From: Candidatus Kaiserbacteria bacterium RIFCSPLOWO2_01_FULL_50_24 | GTDB taxonomy: Bacteria; Patescibacteriota; Minisyncoccia; Phycocordibacterales; UBA2100 | Assembly (NCBI GenBank): GCA_001783335.1 | Contig: MFLU01000004.1 | Coordinates: 1 to 40,881, forward strand | DNA length: 40,881 nt | Reading direction: 5' to 3' | In this document: positions 15,467 to 24,551 of the stretch, in pieces | Position numbering within the stretch: position 1 is the first letter of the stretch | Layout of the letters: every line of letters starts with the position of its first letter | Position numbers and translations under genes: made by a program | The notes under the pieces: generated by a model | The model's database searches: none | What the model saw: the letters and a program-made list of their open reading frames with translations, nothing else | Told to the model about the DNA's origin: nothing

Positions 15467-15475
15467 AACGAAAAG

Positions 15476-15504
15476 ACTGTATCACGGCGTTCCTTAGTAT
15501 GCAA
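15476..15504 (-). promoter_or_regulatory. rpsF promoter, leaderless type
   Basis: Minus strand: TTGCAT at 15504-15499, a 17-bp spacer, then TACAGT at 15481-15476 preceded by TGA (extended -10). The ATG follows after 9 nt. Confidence 0.75.
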
Positions 15505-15583
15505 TCACCACGTGGTCATGTCGGAGCAAAATAGAAATGTCCTCTTGTGAATTCTAGCGGGCGGCGTGATTTTTGATTTACGG

Positions 15584-15627
15584 CACATACGATAACTCCA
15601 TCCTATAGGATGGAGTTATCGTATGTG
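15584..15627. repeat. 44-bp perfect palindrome without loop
   Basis: The 22-base arm starting CACATACGATAACTCC is followed directly by its exact complement. It lies between the divergent-end spacer of purA and rpsF, downstream of purA. There is no T-run. Confidence 0.9.
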
Positions 15628-15644
15628 GAGCTTGAGAAGAAACG

Positions 15645-16655
15645 CTAAATCCTCTCTCTGCTTTCTGAAAAAAAGATATTGCTTTCGGTAATGCCAAGCT
15701 TCTTCAGACGTTCCGTGACGAAATGTTTCATCTCATCTTCGTTCTTGAACTCCGCCTTTGTGTTCTGATCGTAGATCACCCACTGCCCCACGATGCGCAG
15801 GACATCTACTTTGTTTATGACAATGTGTGTGACGCCGTTGATTCGAATCGCGCGTTCCAGTGTTTGCATATTCATCCAGTTCGTTTGTCTGCGGCGCCCT
15901 GTTGTCGCGCCATACTCCTCACCGGCGTCGGCGATCTTGTTGAACACTTCTCCTTCCGGTTGGAACTTTTTGCTTCCCACATACGTTTCGTACATCTTTG
16001 CAACGCCCCACACATCGCCGATGGCGCGCGACGGCAGACCGTTCAGAAGCACGCCGGCGGTCGTGCAGTGCGAGGAGGTGACGTACGGGTAGTCGCCCCA
16101 GTCGATGTCAAGACCAAAGCCTTGTGCACCCTCCGCAAGGATCTGCGTATCACCCCCGCCGTGCCATTCTTGGTACAGATTAATGAGGTATGGTTTTAAT
16201 TCCGGCACGTCGATTGCGCGTTTCCCGGTACGACCGTACTTATCGCGGTACGCCGGCCCATTGCCGCGGCCGGTCGTCCCGATGCGTACGCCTTCGCGCT
16301 TGTCTTCACTGCGGTGCGCTTCAGTAATGATATGCGTGTTTTCGGCAACAAAAACTTTGTCCGAAATGTCTATACCGCCCTCCTCAAGCATCTTCAGTTC
16401 ACTGAAAAATTGTATCGGGTCCAAGACGCAGCCGTTCCCCACGACACTCTTGATGCCGAAAAAAACACCGGCGGGGATCTGATGGGTAATGAATTTTTTG
16501 CCTCTATGGAAAATCGTGTGACCGGCATTCGCTCCACCGTTGTAGCGGAGCACGTGGGTGTAGTTTTTTGTCTGACAGAGGTGGTGGGCAACCTTGCCCT
16601 TTCCGCAATCTCCGTACTGGAGATCAACGATGACATCTACACTTTGAGTAGACAC
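15645..16655 (-). CDS. purA: Adenylosuccinate synthetase, compact form
   Basis: 336 residues against about 430 in most bacteria. It joins IMP and aspartate using GTP, the first committed step to AMP. Key motifs are present: the P-loop-like YGDCGKGK with catalytic Asp16, GGANAGHT with His46, GTTGRGNGPAYRDKYGRTGK, EGAQGFGLDIDWGDYPYVTSS, GATTGRRRQTNW and the guanine-recognising NKVDVL. Lost are roughly 60 residues of helices in the middle and most of the C-terminal region after NKVDVL. Archaeal short PurA enzymes of ~340 residues have a similar layout. Start is a GTG at 16655 behind a promoter. It is the last of a metG-HD-tatD-purA series. Confidence 0.93.
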   Translation of the reverse strand: MSTQSVDVIVDLQYGDCGKGKVAHHLCQTKNYTHVLRYNGGANAGHTIFHRGKKFITHQIPAGVFFGIKSVVGNGCVLDPIQFFSELKMLEEGGIDISDKVFVAENTHIITEAHRSEDKREGVRIGTTGRGNGPAYRDKYGRTGKRAIDVPELKPYLINLYQEWHGGGDTQILAEGAQGFGLDIDWGDYPYVTSSHCTTAGVLLNGLPSRAIGDVWGVAKMYETYVGSKKFQPEGEVFNKIADAGEEYGATTGRRRQTNWMNMQTLERAIRINGVTHIVINKVDVLRIVGQWVIYDQNTKAEFKNEDEMKHFVTERLKKLGITESNIFFSESRERI

Positions 16656-16664
16656 AACTGTCCC

Positions 16665-16693
16665 AGTTTAGCATTTCCGGAGCATTGAAACAA
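16665..16693 (-). promoter_or_regulatory. Possible internal promoter of purA
   Basis: Minus strand: TTGTTT at 16693-16688, 17 bp, TAAACT at 16670-16665 with an upstream TGC (extended -10). The GTG start lies 9 nt further. Confidence 0.5.
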
Positions 16694-16703
16694 ATCTGCG
16701 TTA

Positions 16704-17534
16704 TTAGATTTTGAAGATTCGCTTTGCGTTCAAAAAGAGCGCTTCGGCGACCTTTTCTTCCGCGACACCGCGAATGCGTGCAATCGCTTTCACCACTTCC
16801 ACTACATACACCGGCTCGTTGCGCTGCCCCCGGTACGGTGCTGGTGCAACGTAGGGTGCGTCGGTTTCGGAAAGAATCATGTCCGGCGGCGCATTTTTTA
16901 CCACCTTGTCGTAATCGTGCGTAAACGTGAGAACGCCGGTGAATGAGAGCGCAAAGCCAAAATCTAAAAACTTTTTTGCAACGAACCAGTCGCCCGCAAA
17001 GAAATGCGTGTCGCCTTTCACTTTCGCGTGCGCTTTCAGTATCTCCAGCGCATCGTCGTATGCATCTTTTCCGTCAGACGCGCGAATATGGAGCATAAGC
17101 GGCTTTTGCAAATCATTTGCAAGTAGAATGTGCTCAACAAACGCTTTTTTCTGAACCTCTTTAGTGCTTTCGTCACACCGATAGTAATCAAGACCGCATT
17201 CGCCTATCGCGATGACTTTCTGCGACTTGGCGAGCATATTGTAATACGACACATCAAATACTTCACCGCGCGAAACGAACTCTTGCCCACCATCACCTAT
17301 TTCTTGCTTGTCGTGGTACGACTTTCCGGTGTGAATTGGGTGAAGCCCAATGGTTGCATAGATGTGGTCGTACTTTTCCGCAAGCGCCACAGCCGATCTA
17401 GAAGTGTCTTTTTGCGTACCAACGACATTCATCGCAACCCCCGCGCCTTTAGCGCGCAGAATCACCTCCTCGCGGTCGCCATCAAACGCCGCAAAATTCA
17501 CATGCGTATGCGCATCAAAGTATTTGAAATTCAT
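16704..17534 (-). CDS. tatD: TatD family metal-dependent hydrolase
   Basis: 276 residues. TatD enzymes are TIM-barrel metal hydrolases with 3'-5' exonuclease activity, acting in DNA repair or RNA quality control. Metal ligands are visible: DAHTHVNF (His-x-His), GECGLDYY (Glu), MLHIRASDGKDAYDD (His), THFFAGD (His region) and SETDAPYV (Asp). The usual PY-R-G-xRNEP motif appears as APYRGQRNEP. It carries a small insertion around residues 75-90 (GKSYHDKQEIGDGGQEFVSR). The start ATG lies one base after the stop codon of the HD gene upstream, so the two are translated from one transcript. Confidence 0.93.
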   Translation of the reverse strand: MNFKYFDAHTHVNFAAFDGDREEVILRAKGAGVAMNVVGTQKDTSRSAVALAEKYDHIYATIGLHPIHTGKSYHDKQEIGDGGQEFVSRGEVFDVSYYNMLAKSQKVIAIGECGLDYYRCDESTKEVQKKAFVEHILLANDLQKPLMLHIRASDGKDAYDDALEILKAHAKVKGDTHFFAGDWFVAKKFLDFGFALSFTGVLTFTHDYDKVVKNAPPDMILSETDAPYVAPAPYRGQRNEPVYVVEVVKAIARIRGVAEEKVAEALFLNAKRIFKI

Positions 17535-17535
17535 A

Positions 17536-18180
17536 TTAGTCTCTTGCCTCCCACTCCGCCATAAAGCGCCTCAGGAATTCCTCCATGTATGCGTGTCTGC
17601 CTTCCGCAATTTCTCTTCCGGTTTTGGTTTGCATTCTGTCTTTCAAAAGCAAAAGTTTTTCGTAAAAGTGATTAATTGTCGGAGATTTGTTCGCATAGTA
17701 TGCATCTTTAGACGCATGCATTTCGGTAGAAACATCCGGGTCATATAGCAATCTGCCGTTGGCGCCACCATACGCAAACGTGCGCGCAATGCCGATGGCG
17801 CCGATCGCGTAGAGACGATCGGCATCCTGAACTATTTTCCCTTCAAGCATCGGCATGTCGTCGGCGACATCCGCGCCCTTAAACGACATGCGGCGAATGA
17901 TATCCATAACCTTTTCCATCACACTTTCCGGCACATTACTTTCTTTGAGAACCGCAAGCGTGACTTCTTCGCCCTTCTGTTCGCTTGCGTGAAGTTTTCT
18001 GTCGCCCACATCGTGCGCAAGCGCGGCAAGCTCAATAATTTCCTTATCTCCCCCTTCCTTCTCCGCAATGCGCAGTGCCATATCGCGCACCTGCTTCACG
18101 TGGTACCAATCGTGCCCCGACGATTCGCCGGAAAGAAGCTCACGCACCTTTTGCTCTACCTTTTGCATGACTTCTTGCAT
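17536..18180 (-). CDS. HD-domain phosphohydrolase
   Basis: 214 residues. The domain has the standard ligand series: H23 in SSGHDWYHVKQV, the HD pair in LAALAHDVGDRK and the later Asp in GKIVQDADRLYAIGAIGIAR. This arrangement matches the YedJ-like soluble HD hydrolases. The substrate is unknown, probably a nucleotide or phosphate ester (inference). It follows metG by 30 bp and precedes tatD by one base, so these genes form an operon. Confidence 0.85.
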   Translation of the reverse strand: MQEVMQKVEQKVRELLSGESSGHDWYHVKQVRDMALRIAEKEGGDKEIIELAALAHDVGDRKLHASEQKGEEVTLAVLKESNVPESVMEKVMDIIRRMSFKGADVADDMPMLEGKIVQDADRLYAIGAIGIARTFAYGGANGRLLYDPDVSTEMHASKDAYYANKSPTINHFYEKLLLLKDRMQTKTGREIAEGRHAYMEEFLRRFMAEWEARD

Positions 18181-18210
18181 ATGCTGGTATTCTTAAGAAC
18201 ATGAGAATGG

Positions 18211-19713
18211 TTAATTCTTGCGTGGAAACAGATTGTCGGGTTTTTTGTTTTCCAATATGGTCTTCTTTATTTTCTCGCTCGTGTCAGGCATAAATGGATT
18301 CAGTATGCGGCCTATGCCATACAACTCCTCCGTCATTTCCGTGATAAGTGCCTTCCCCTTCTCCGGCTCCGACTTCACAAGTCTGAACGGCTCCGTTTTG
18401 GTTATTTTCTGATCAAGCGCTTGTATTCGCTCCCACACGTACTGCATAGCGCGATTGAAGTCGTACGCCTCCAATGCATCCGTATACTCTTTTGTGAATC
18501 CCTGCGGCTCTGGTCGTTGTATCAGTTCAGACAAATTGTCTTCCGCGAGTTTCATAATGCGCGCAACTAAATTTCCCAGCCCGTTCACCAGGTCGGCATT
18601 GTACGCTTCTTTAAACCGCTCCATTGTAAAATCGGAGTCCTCAAACGGGTGGATGTGCCGCAATAGAAAGTAGCGAAGCGCGTCTGCGCCGTATTCGTCA
18701 ACTATCAGAAGCGGGTCCACCACGTTACCGAGCGATTTTGACATTTTATGGCCGCCGCTTGTTATAAAACCATGGATGAAAATCTGCTTTGTTGGCGGCA
18801 ACCTCGCCGACATAAGCATCGCCTGCCACATGGCGGCTTGCTGACGGATTTGGTCCTTTCCGGCCACCTGTATAGCATTCGGCGCGTCCTTCGTGCCCCA
18901 GAATTTGGTGAACATATCTTCAGGCTTGCCCTGCGAAGCTTTACTGTGTCCTTCCGTAGCCTTCTTCGAAGGAGGAGCGTAGCAGGGCCATCCGAGTGTT
19001 GAGATGTAGTTGATGAGCGCGTCAAACCACACAAACATAACGTGGTCGGGGTCGCCCGGCACCTCAACGCCCCACGGCATTTTTTCCTTAAGACGCGAGA
19101 TACTAAAGTCCTCAAGACCGCTCTCTATGAACTTTTTTATTTCGTTGAACCTGAAGTCTGGAACGACAAACTCTGGGTTTCTCTCGTACATTTCAAGGAG
19201 TGGCTTTTGATATCTGGAGAATTTGAAAAAATAATTCTCTTCCTCTCTTATTTCTATCTGGAGATTCGGGTGGGTGGGACATGCACCACCCACCAGCTCT
19301 GAATCGGTCTTTTCAAGCTCACAACCGACACAGTATCTCGTCTTGTAGTGCTTCTTCTCAATGTCTCCGCTCACATCGCATCGCTTCCAAAACTCTTGCG
19401 CTGCCAGCTTGTGGTTAGCGTCAGTCGTGCGAATGAAGTGTATGTCGGAGTACAGATTGAGCTTTTCTTTCAATCGGCGAAATTTTTCTGCATACTCGTC
19501 TGCGTACGCCTGCGGTTCTTTCCCCTCTTCAAGCGCTTTTTGATATATCTTCTGTCCGTGCTCGTCGGTCCCCGTATTGAAAAATACCTCATCTCCCTGA
19601 AGCGCGTGATAACGCGCAAGCGCGTCTGCTTGCACAATCTCAAGCGCAAAGCCGACATGCGGGTCGGCATTCACATAAGGAAGAGTGGTGGTGAGAAAAA
19701 ACGCTTTAGACAT
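18211..19713 (-). CDS. metG: Methionyl-tRNA synthetase
   Basis: 500 residues from the ATG at 19713 ([19 protein letters not shown]). Class I synthetase charging initiator and elongator tRNA-Met. The HIGH box reads HVGF, with the last His replaced by Phe. The zinc knuckle is CVGC...CPTH and the KMSKS loop is intact ([15 protein letters not shown]). There is no C-terminal tRNA-binding EMAP-like domain. Within the catalytic domain an [18 protein letters not shown] segment interrupts the family alignment between GWPCY and DMFTKFW. It is encoded by a 54-bp repeat shared with recA. The 19-residue longer start is rejected because it lacks conservation. First gene of a four-gene run. Confidence 0.95.
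   Translation of the reverse strand: MSKAFFLTTTLPYVNADPHVGFALEIVQADALARYHALQGDEVFFNTGTDEHGQKIYQKALEEGKEPQAYADEYAEKFRRLKEKLNLYSDIHFIRTTDANHKLAAQEFWKRCDVSGDIEKKHYKTRYCVGCELEKTDSELVGGACPTHPNLQIEIREEENYFFKFSRYQKPLLEMYERNPEFVVPDFRFNEIKKFIESGLEDFSISRLKEKMPWGVEVPGDPDHVMFVWFDALINYISTLGWPCYAPPSKKATEGHSKASQGKPEDMFTKFWGTKDAPNAIQVAGKDQIRQQAAMWQAMLMSARLPPTKQIFIHGFITSGGHKMSKSLGNVVDPLLIVDEYGADALRYFLLRHIHPFEDSDFTMERFKEAYNADLVNGLGNLVARIMKLAEDNLSELIQRPEPQGFTKEYTDALEAYDFNRAMQYVWERIQALDQKITKTEPFRLVKSEPEKGKALITEMTEELYGIGRILNPFMPDTSEKIKKTILENKKPDNLFPRKN
18925..18978 (-). repeat. 54-bp repeat inserted in frame in metG
   Basis: It matches recA 11982-12035 at about 42 of 54 positions and is read in the same frame. 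The centre contains the palindromic CCTTCGAAG. Confidence 0.85.
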
Positions 19714-19755
19714 GGTGGGTCTCGCTATAGAGTGTATGTTTGAAATTGTTACCGT

Positions 19756-19820
19756 AAACCAGTGCAACACTGGTTTCTGGCTCCTCGGCTCGAAAGTGCA
19801 AAAGAGTACTTTTGCACTTT
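19756..19820. repeat. Two perfect hairpins upstream of metG
   Basis: AAACCAGTG/CACTGGTTT (19756-19776, 3-nt loop) and AAAGTGCAAAAG/CTTTTGCACTTT (19793-19820, 4-nt loop). Both lie in the presumed metG leader. No T-box features were recognised. Confidence 0.85.
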
Positions 19821-19851
19821 GCTCGCTCTACGTCGCCAGTAAGCGAGCGCA

Positions 19852-19961
19852 CATAGTGCCCGAGAGAACATCGCGCAGGAAACTCTCAAGCCACTACCAC
19901 ACCTCGCAGTAGCCATACAGAATCCTTTGTTTCTTGCGTCCTGTTCGGTGCGGGCACTATG
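19852..19961. repeat. 110-bp long imperfect hairpin
   Basis: CATAGTGCCCG (19852-19862) and CGGGCACTATG (19951-19961) form the ends. Further inward, GAACA pairs with TGTTC and GGAAAC with GTTTCT, so most of the element folds on itself. It is in the 19714-20129 spacer, which contains no gene. Confidence 0.75.
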
Positions 19962-19972
19962 CAGCGAGCGAA

Positions 19973-20110
19973 GCCCCCGACACTTACTTTGGCATTGCTT
20001 TCTGTTGTGCCTCACGAGCACATATCCACCTCCGGTAAGGTAGGTTATTCCCGTATAGTTGATAGTATCTCTATGTTCGCGCACAACGATGCCAAAGTAA
20101 GTGTGGGGGC
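19973..20110. repeat. 138-bp nested inverted repeat
   Basis: GCCCCCGACACTTACTTTGG (left, from 19973) faces CCAAAGTAAGTGTGGGGGC (right, to 20110), differing by one inserted base. A second inner pair is GTTGTGC/GCACAAC (about 20004 and 20081). The outer text resembles the CCCCCACACCTATT arms at 32620-32689 and elsewhere. Confidence 0.8.
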
Positions 20111-20129
20111 GAAGGCTTTCAAACATACT

Positions 20130-21200
20130 CTAGGATTGCTCTGACGACTCGCCCGGCTTCGGCAACCCAACGCGGCGGTTTTGTATGTCTGTCACAAATT
20201 CCTGGATTGCCGCCGCCATCGGAACGGAGAGAAGAATTCCCAAAAAACCGGCGAGCTTCGCACCTATGATAAGTGCGAGTATCACAAGGAGGGGCGGCAC
20301 GCCGACCACTTTCGTGACGACAAGCGGATAAATCAGGTGGTTCTCAAATTGCTGGATAATCACATAGAATGCGATTACGAGAAGTCCGAGCGTGAGACCG
20401 CCGTCTACAAAACCGATAAGGATTGCGGGAACGGAAGCAAGGATAGGCCCAAAAACAGGAATGAGCTCAAAAAGCGCCGCGAGAACTGCGAGGAGAAGCG
20501 CGTGCGGAATGCCAAGAACGGTGAGTCCGAGATATACCAAAACGCCTATGATAACAGCAAGGAGAATCTGTCCCTGCATCCAGAGTCCTATCTTTTTTTG
20601 CGAACGCCGCCAGAGGTCAAGAACGTACGAGCGGTAATTAGACGGCACGATAATGCGCAAAAAATCGTCCACGCCGGTTTCAACGACGGCAAAGTAAAAC
20701 GAAAACACAATGATGAGCACAAAAGATACGACGCCGCCGAAAACGCCCGAGACGGCCGTAAGCGCATCTCCCGATATGCCAAGGTTCAAACCTTCGCGTA
20801 ATTGCGTAATGATTTCTCCGGGGCTTAACGCGGATGTGGTATAGCCGAGCGCGCGCGTATACTCGTCAAATGCGACTATTCCGTTGAACATTTCCAGATA
20901 TGTGGGGAGTGAGGCCGTAAACTTGGAGACATCCTCTAACACCGACGGGACAAACGAAGAGAAAATCCCTACAACCGCGGCGACGAGAAACAAGTAGATG
21001 AGGACGACGCCTAAAATACGCGGGATTCTGTAGCGCATAAGCATTCGTATCGCCGGCTCAATCGCCGAAGCGATTACGACAGCGGTCAAGACGACGAGCA
21101 CAAGATCGCGCAAGTGGTACAGAAGCCACGCGCCACCAAGGAGCAAGAGCACGCGCAAAACCGTGCCAGTCGTTATGGAAATGTTGAGATTCTGATTCAC
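20130..21200 (-). CDS. AI-2E family transporter (putative permease)
   Basis: 356 residues, about eight membrane helices. Typical family text includes LLHY/WLLYHLRDLVLVVLTAVV near the N-terminus, FSFYFAVVETGVDDFLRIIVP, the GQILLAVIIGVLVYLGLTVLG helix and the signature LFELIPVFGPILASVPAILIG followed by QQFENHLIYPLVVTKVVG. Named after an autoinducer-2 exporter, most members have no proven substrate, and some are cation/proton antiporters. The start is GTG at 21200. A TAGGAT hexamer ends 6 nt upstream and no Shine-Dalgarno sequence is present. The gene lies between glyS and the palindrome-rich metG leader. Confidence 0.9.
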   Translation of the reverse strand: MNQNLNISITTGTVLRVLLLLGGAWLLYHLRDLVLVVLTAVVIASAIEPAIRMLMRYRIPRILGVVLIYLFLVAAVVGIFSSFVPSVLEDVSKFTASLPTYLEMFNGIVAFDEYTRALGYTTSALSPGEIITQLREGLNLGISGDALTAVSGVFGGVVSFVLIIVFSFYFAVVETGVDDFLRIIVPSNYRSYVLDLWRRSQKKIGLWMQGQILLAVIIGVLVYLGLTVLGIPHALLLAVLAALFELIPVFGPILASVPAILIGFVDGGLTLGLLVIAFYVIIQQFENHLIYPLVVTKVVGVPPLLVILALIIGAKLAGFLGILLSVPMAAAIQEFVTDIQNRRVGLPKPGESSEQS

Positions 21201-21233
21201 GAATTCATCCTACCACAAAGGAGGCGAAAATTA

Positions 21234-22526
21234 TCAGGAGACGAGCTTCGCTATATCGTTTACGCTTACACGCTCCTGTACCCCAGAATCGCGGTCGCGC
21301 ACGGTTACGGTGTCGTCTTCAAGCGTTTGGAAATCAACAGTGATACACACCGGCGTCCCAATCTCATCTTGCCTCCGATACCGTTTGCCGATGTTGCCGT
21401 TGGCGTCAAACTGGACACTGGAAACTTGAAGCTTGAGGCTGGAATAGACCTCGCGCGCCTTGGCAACCAGTTCGGGTTTATTTTTGAGTAGTGGAAACAC
21501 GGCGGCTTTCACGGGCGCGATTTCTTTTTTAAATCGCAGGACAACGCGCTTTTCACCCCCCAATTCGTCCTCATCATATGCGGAGAGAAGAACAGCAAGA
21601 ATCGTGCGTCCATGTCCGAATGTGGGTTCAATAACATGCGGAACAAACGGTTCCTCCGATTCGTCGGCATAGCGAAAGTCCACTCCCGCTTGCTCCATGT
21701 GCCGCTTCAGATCATACTCGCCTCTGTAGGCAAGACCGTATAACTCTTTTTGTCCGAACGGATATTCAAACTCAAAATCGATAGTGCGTTTGGAATAGTG
21801 CGCGCGCTCGCCATTGGGAATTTCCACTTCGTGCACAATCTCCTTCTTGATTCCAACCGCTTCTATCCACGAGTGCATTTCATTCCGCCACATTTCAAAT
21901 GACGCCTCCCACTCTTTTTCACGCACAAAATATTCAAGCTCCATAAGATCAAATTCGCGCGCCCGAAATAGAAAGTCGCGTGGCGCGATTTCGTTCCTAT
22001 ACGCCTTGCCCATTTGTGCTAAACCAAAGGGGAGTTTTGGACGAATGGTATCCAATATGTTCTTAAAGTGAATGAACATTCCTTGCGCAACTTCGCCGCG
22101 CAAATACGCACGCGACGTTTCTCCGGCAACGCTTCCCAACTCCACCGGAATAAGAAGGTTGAATGTTTTCTCGTCGCCAAGCGACCCGCCACATTCGGGG
22201 CATTTTTTGACATCAGGAAGATGGTCTGTGCGAAACCGCCTCTTACACTTAGCGCACTCAACCATGGGGTCCGTAAATCCTTCAAGGTGACCGCTCGAGC
22301 GCCACACGGCCTCCGACATAATGGTGCTTGTAGACACTCCGTACATATCTTCCCGCACGCCAACAAAATGTTTCCACCAGAGTGACTTTATATTGTGCGC
22401 GAGCATCGCGCCATAGGGACCGTAATCCCACGTGCCCGCGAGGCCACCGTAAATCTCGGAGCCCTGAAACACGAAACCGCGCCGTTTGCACAGCGAGACT
22501 ATTTTCTCCATCACATCAGAGCTCAT
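21234..22526 (-). CDS. glyS: Glycyl-tRNA synthetase, single-chain alpha2 type
   Basis: 430 residues. Class II enzyme charging tRNA-Gly. Motif 1 region DYGPYGAMLAHNIKSLWW, a zinc-like module CAKC...CPECGG, motif 2 GKAYRNEIAPRDFLFRAREF, EYFV, and motif 3 HVIEPTFGHGRTILAVL are seen. The C-terminal anticodon domain reads KAAVFPLLKN and GNIGKRYRRQDEIGTPVCIT. A piece of the dispersed CTGGAAACT-type repeat lies in the anticodon domain, encoding SSLKLQVSSVQF. The ATG at 22526 is preceded by TATAAA ending 8 nt upstream, which suggests a leaderless transcript. Confidence 0.95.
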   Translation of the reverse strand: MSSDVMEKIVSLCKRRGFVFQGSEIYGGLAGTWDYGPYGAMLAHNIKSLWWKHFVGVREDMYGVSTSTIMSEAVWRSSGHLEGFTDPMVECAKCKRRFRTDHLPDVKKCPECGGSLGDEKTFNLLIPVELGSVAGETSRAYLRGEVAQGMFIHFKNILDTIRPKLPFGLAQMGKAYRNEIAPRDFLFRAREFDLMELEYFVREKEWEASFEMWRNEMHSWIEAVGIKKEIVHEVEIPNGERAHYSKRTIDFEFEYPFGQKELYGLAYRGEYDLKRHMEQAGVDFRYADESEEPFVPHVIEPTFGHGRTILAVLLSAYDEDELGGEKRVVLRFKKEIAPVKAAVFPLLKNKPELVAKAREVYSSLKLQVSSVQFDANGNIGKRYRRQDEIGTPVCITVDFQTLEDDTVTVRDRDSGVQERVSVNDIAKLVS

Positions 22527-22581
22527 ATTCAGTATTTATACCGCATGCATGCTGGATTTTCTAGAAGCTAGAAGCTGGAGG

Positions 22582-24543
22582 CTATTTCACCACCGTCGCA
22601 TTCACCTGCGAAAAGTCCGGGTCGCTTGAAATATTTGTGGTTACATCTCGCGCAGTTTTGGAGATTGTCGCACCCGTTGATACATCAACGCCACGCACAC
22701 TTATATCGCGCAAAAGTATGGGTTGTTGCCCCACCTGGCTCGTGGAGGGCGTGAATCCTATGGAAATGGCCGCCTGGCGCGCTGGCACTCCGCCCACCCC
22801 GACACCTGGCACTATATTCCCCATATTCCACGTAATGACACCGTCAAGCGAGTTAAATGTTATCTGTTCCGACGACGGACTGTAACCCTTGGTCCAACGC
22901 ACATACGCGGGAAGCGTCGCAGTCAGCGTCGCGCCGGAAATAGCATTCGTGGTGTTCGTGACCGTAAACACAACCGCGTACGTCGTTTCTCTTTCAGCCA
23001 CCGGTGGCATGGGACCCGTGGAGCCGAACGGATTCGCGTAGTACACACCCTGTGCAAGCAATGATAGGTCGCTTGCGACCCGTATAGATTGCGTCGCACT
23101 CGCTTGCAAGTTTTCCGGCACGCCGCTTTCAGACAAGCGCTTTCCTGATGCGTTCACCGTTAGTGCGAGCCGCGGATCTTGAATCCTGGATAACGTCTTA
23201 CTATCCGGTACGCGAAACGTGAAGGCAACCTTCCCGCGCGCGCCGGAGGGAATAACACCGAGCGTGCCGTTGGTCGTCGACTTATCCCACAACATTGCGC
23301 TATCGGATGAACGATAGAAGCCATCGAGTGAAATTACCGACGCCCCGTCTATGGGAAACCCGCTCAGGCGCGCGACGATAACGGCGTCGGTTATCTGAGT
23401 AAGTAGATTATTAACATATGTAATTGCGACTGCCACGTTGTCGCCTGGAGATATCACAACGCCGTCCCCAGAATTTCCATTTATAGAGAGTGAAAGCGAG
23501 AGAAATGGGCGGGACACGAACATTCTATGCGTCTCCTCATCCAATGTCGCACTGATTTCGGTGTCACTTGGTTTGGCGCGCGTACCAACGGAAAACCGGA
23601 ACACGCGCTCGTCCCCCGACTCACCGGACAAGACACCGCGCAGAACCATGGTTTTCCTTTCACCAGGTTCGAATGAGCCGAGCTCCCACACTCCCGGACG
23701 CACGGGAAATGGCGTTGCAGAGCTGAACGCAAAGCCAAACGGATATCCGACAGAAAGCAGTACATCTGAAATCGGTGTCGCGGCGTTTGACGTAACCGTT
23801 ATAGTGAGCACGGTATTCTGCCCCGATATCGTTTCGCTATTTCCTTCTATGGAAAGAGAAAGTGGAGAAGAGCTAAAGGTAATCTGATAGTCACTAGACG
23901 CCACAAAAATTGCACTGGACCCTTGCAGGCGATACTCAAGTTCCACTTTTACCACGGCACTCTCTCCTTCTTTGCCCGCAAATACTGCAGACACCGTGCC
24001 CTGCCTTCTGCCCCCAGGCTCTATGAAGCCAAGCGTTTTGCGCTGACTCGGTAACTCTCGAGATACATCAACCGGGGACCTCGTGCCTTTAGGATACGTG
24101 ACAATAAGATCTGCGAGTTCAAGAGACACTTGATTTCTGTTGGTAACTGCGATTTGAAGACCCGCCGGTTCTCCCCCAGAAATATTCAGAGGCCCTGCAA
24201 CACTGATGTCGATATTAAGAGGAGACGCCGGTAGAGAGCCGCCACCAAACGTAAAATAGTATGCAAAAAAACCGGTGGCGCCTAGAAAGAAAAGAACCGA
24301 CGCAAAAAGTACTAAACGCACCAGAGCGCGCGACCAGCCAAGGGTTTTTGGTGCTGCCATAAGCGATACCGCCTTCGGTTCCGGACGCCTCCAATCATTG
24401 CCCACCGATTGGGGGGTATCACTTAAACGCCGACGTTCTTTATCTTTAAGATGTGGTGAGATGGAACGCGAATACATCGCACGTTGAAGTTGTTCTATCT
24501 TTTCGTGTTCGTTATCTGAATCCGGTACCCGTTGTGTTTGCAT
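22582..24543 (-). CDS. Large membrane-anchored protein with beta-sandwich repeats
   Basis: 653 residues. A polar cytoplasmic N-terminus of about 75 residues is followed by one transmembrane helix (about residues 76-98, LVRLVLFASVLFFLGATGFF). An extracytoplasmic region of ~550 residues contains several DUF11/CARDB-like modules: LNISGGEPAGLQIAVTNRNQ, NTVLTITVTSNAATPISDVL, GDNVAVAITYVNNLLTQITD, TTYAVVFTVTNTTNAISGAT. Such proteins are common in Parcubacteria and probably serve the cell surface. The precise role is unknown. A TATAAT ends 8 nt before the ATG. The stretch between this gene and recO (24558-24781) is A/T-rich with no gene. Confidence 0.85.
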   Translation of the reverse strand: MQTQRVPDSDNEHEKIEQLQRAMYSRSISPHLKDKERRRLSDTPQSVGNDWRRPEPKAVSLMAAPKTLGWSRALVRLVLFASVLFFLGATGFFAYYFTFGGGSLPASPLNIDISVAGPLNISGGEPAGLQIAVTNRNQVSLELADLIVTYPKGTRSPVDVSRELPSQRKTLGFIEPGGRRQGTVSAVFAGKEGESAVVKVELEYRLQGSSAIFVASSDYQITFSSSPLSLSIEGNSETISGQNTVLTITVTSNAATPISDVLLSVGYPFGFAFSSATPFPVRPGVWELGSFEPGERKTMVLRGVLSGESGDERVFRFSVGTRAKPSDTEISATLDEETHRMFVSRPFLSLSLSINGNSGDGVVISPGDNVAVAITYVNNLLTQITDAVIVARLSGFPIDGASVISLDGFYRSSDSAMLWDKSTTNGTLGVIPSGARGKVAFTFRVPDSKTLSRIQDPRLALTVNASGKRLSESGVPENLQASATQSIRVASDLSLLAQGVYYANPFGSTGPMPPVAERETTYAVVFTVTNTTNAISGATLTATLPAYVRWTKGYSPSSEQITFNSLDGVITWNMGNIVPGVGVGGVPARQAAISIGFTPSTSQVGQQPILLRDISVRGVDVSTGATISKTARDVTTNISSDPDFSQVNATVVK

Positions 24544-24551
24544 AACTATTC

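Noticed and set aside
16105-16482. 125-codon plus-strand open frame over purA
   Set aside because: Antisense shadow of a strongly conserved enzyme.
19714-20129. T-box or SAM riboswitch upstream of metG
   Set aside because: No T-box sequence or SAM-aptamer core was recognised. The hairpins are simple palindromes.
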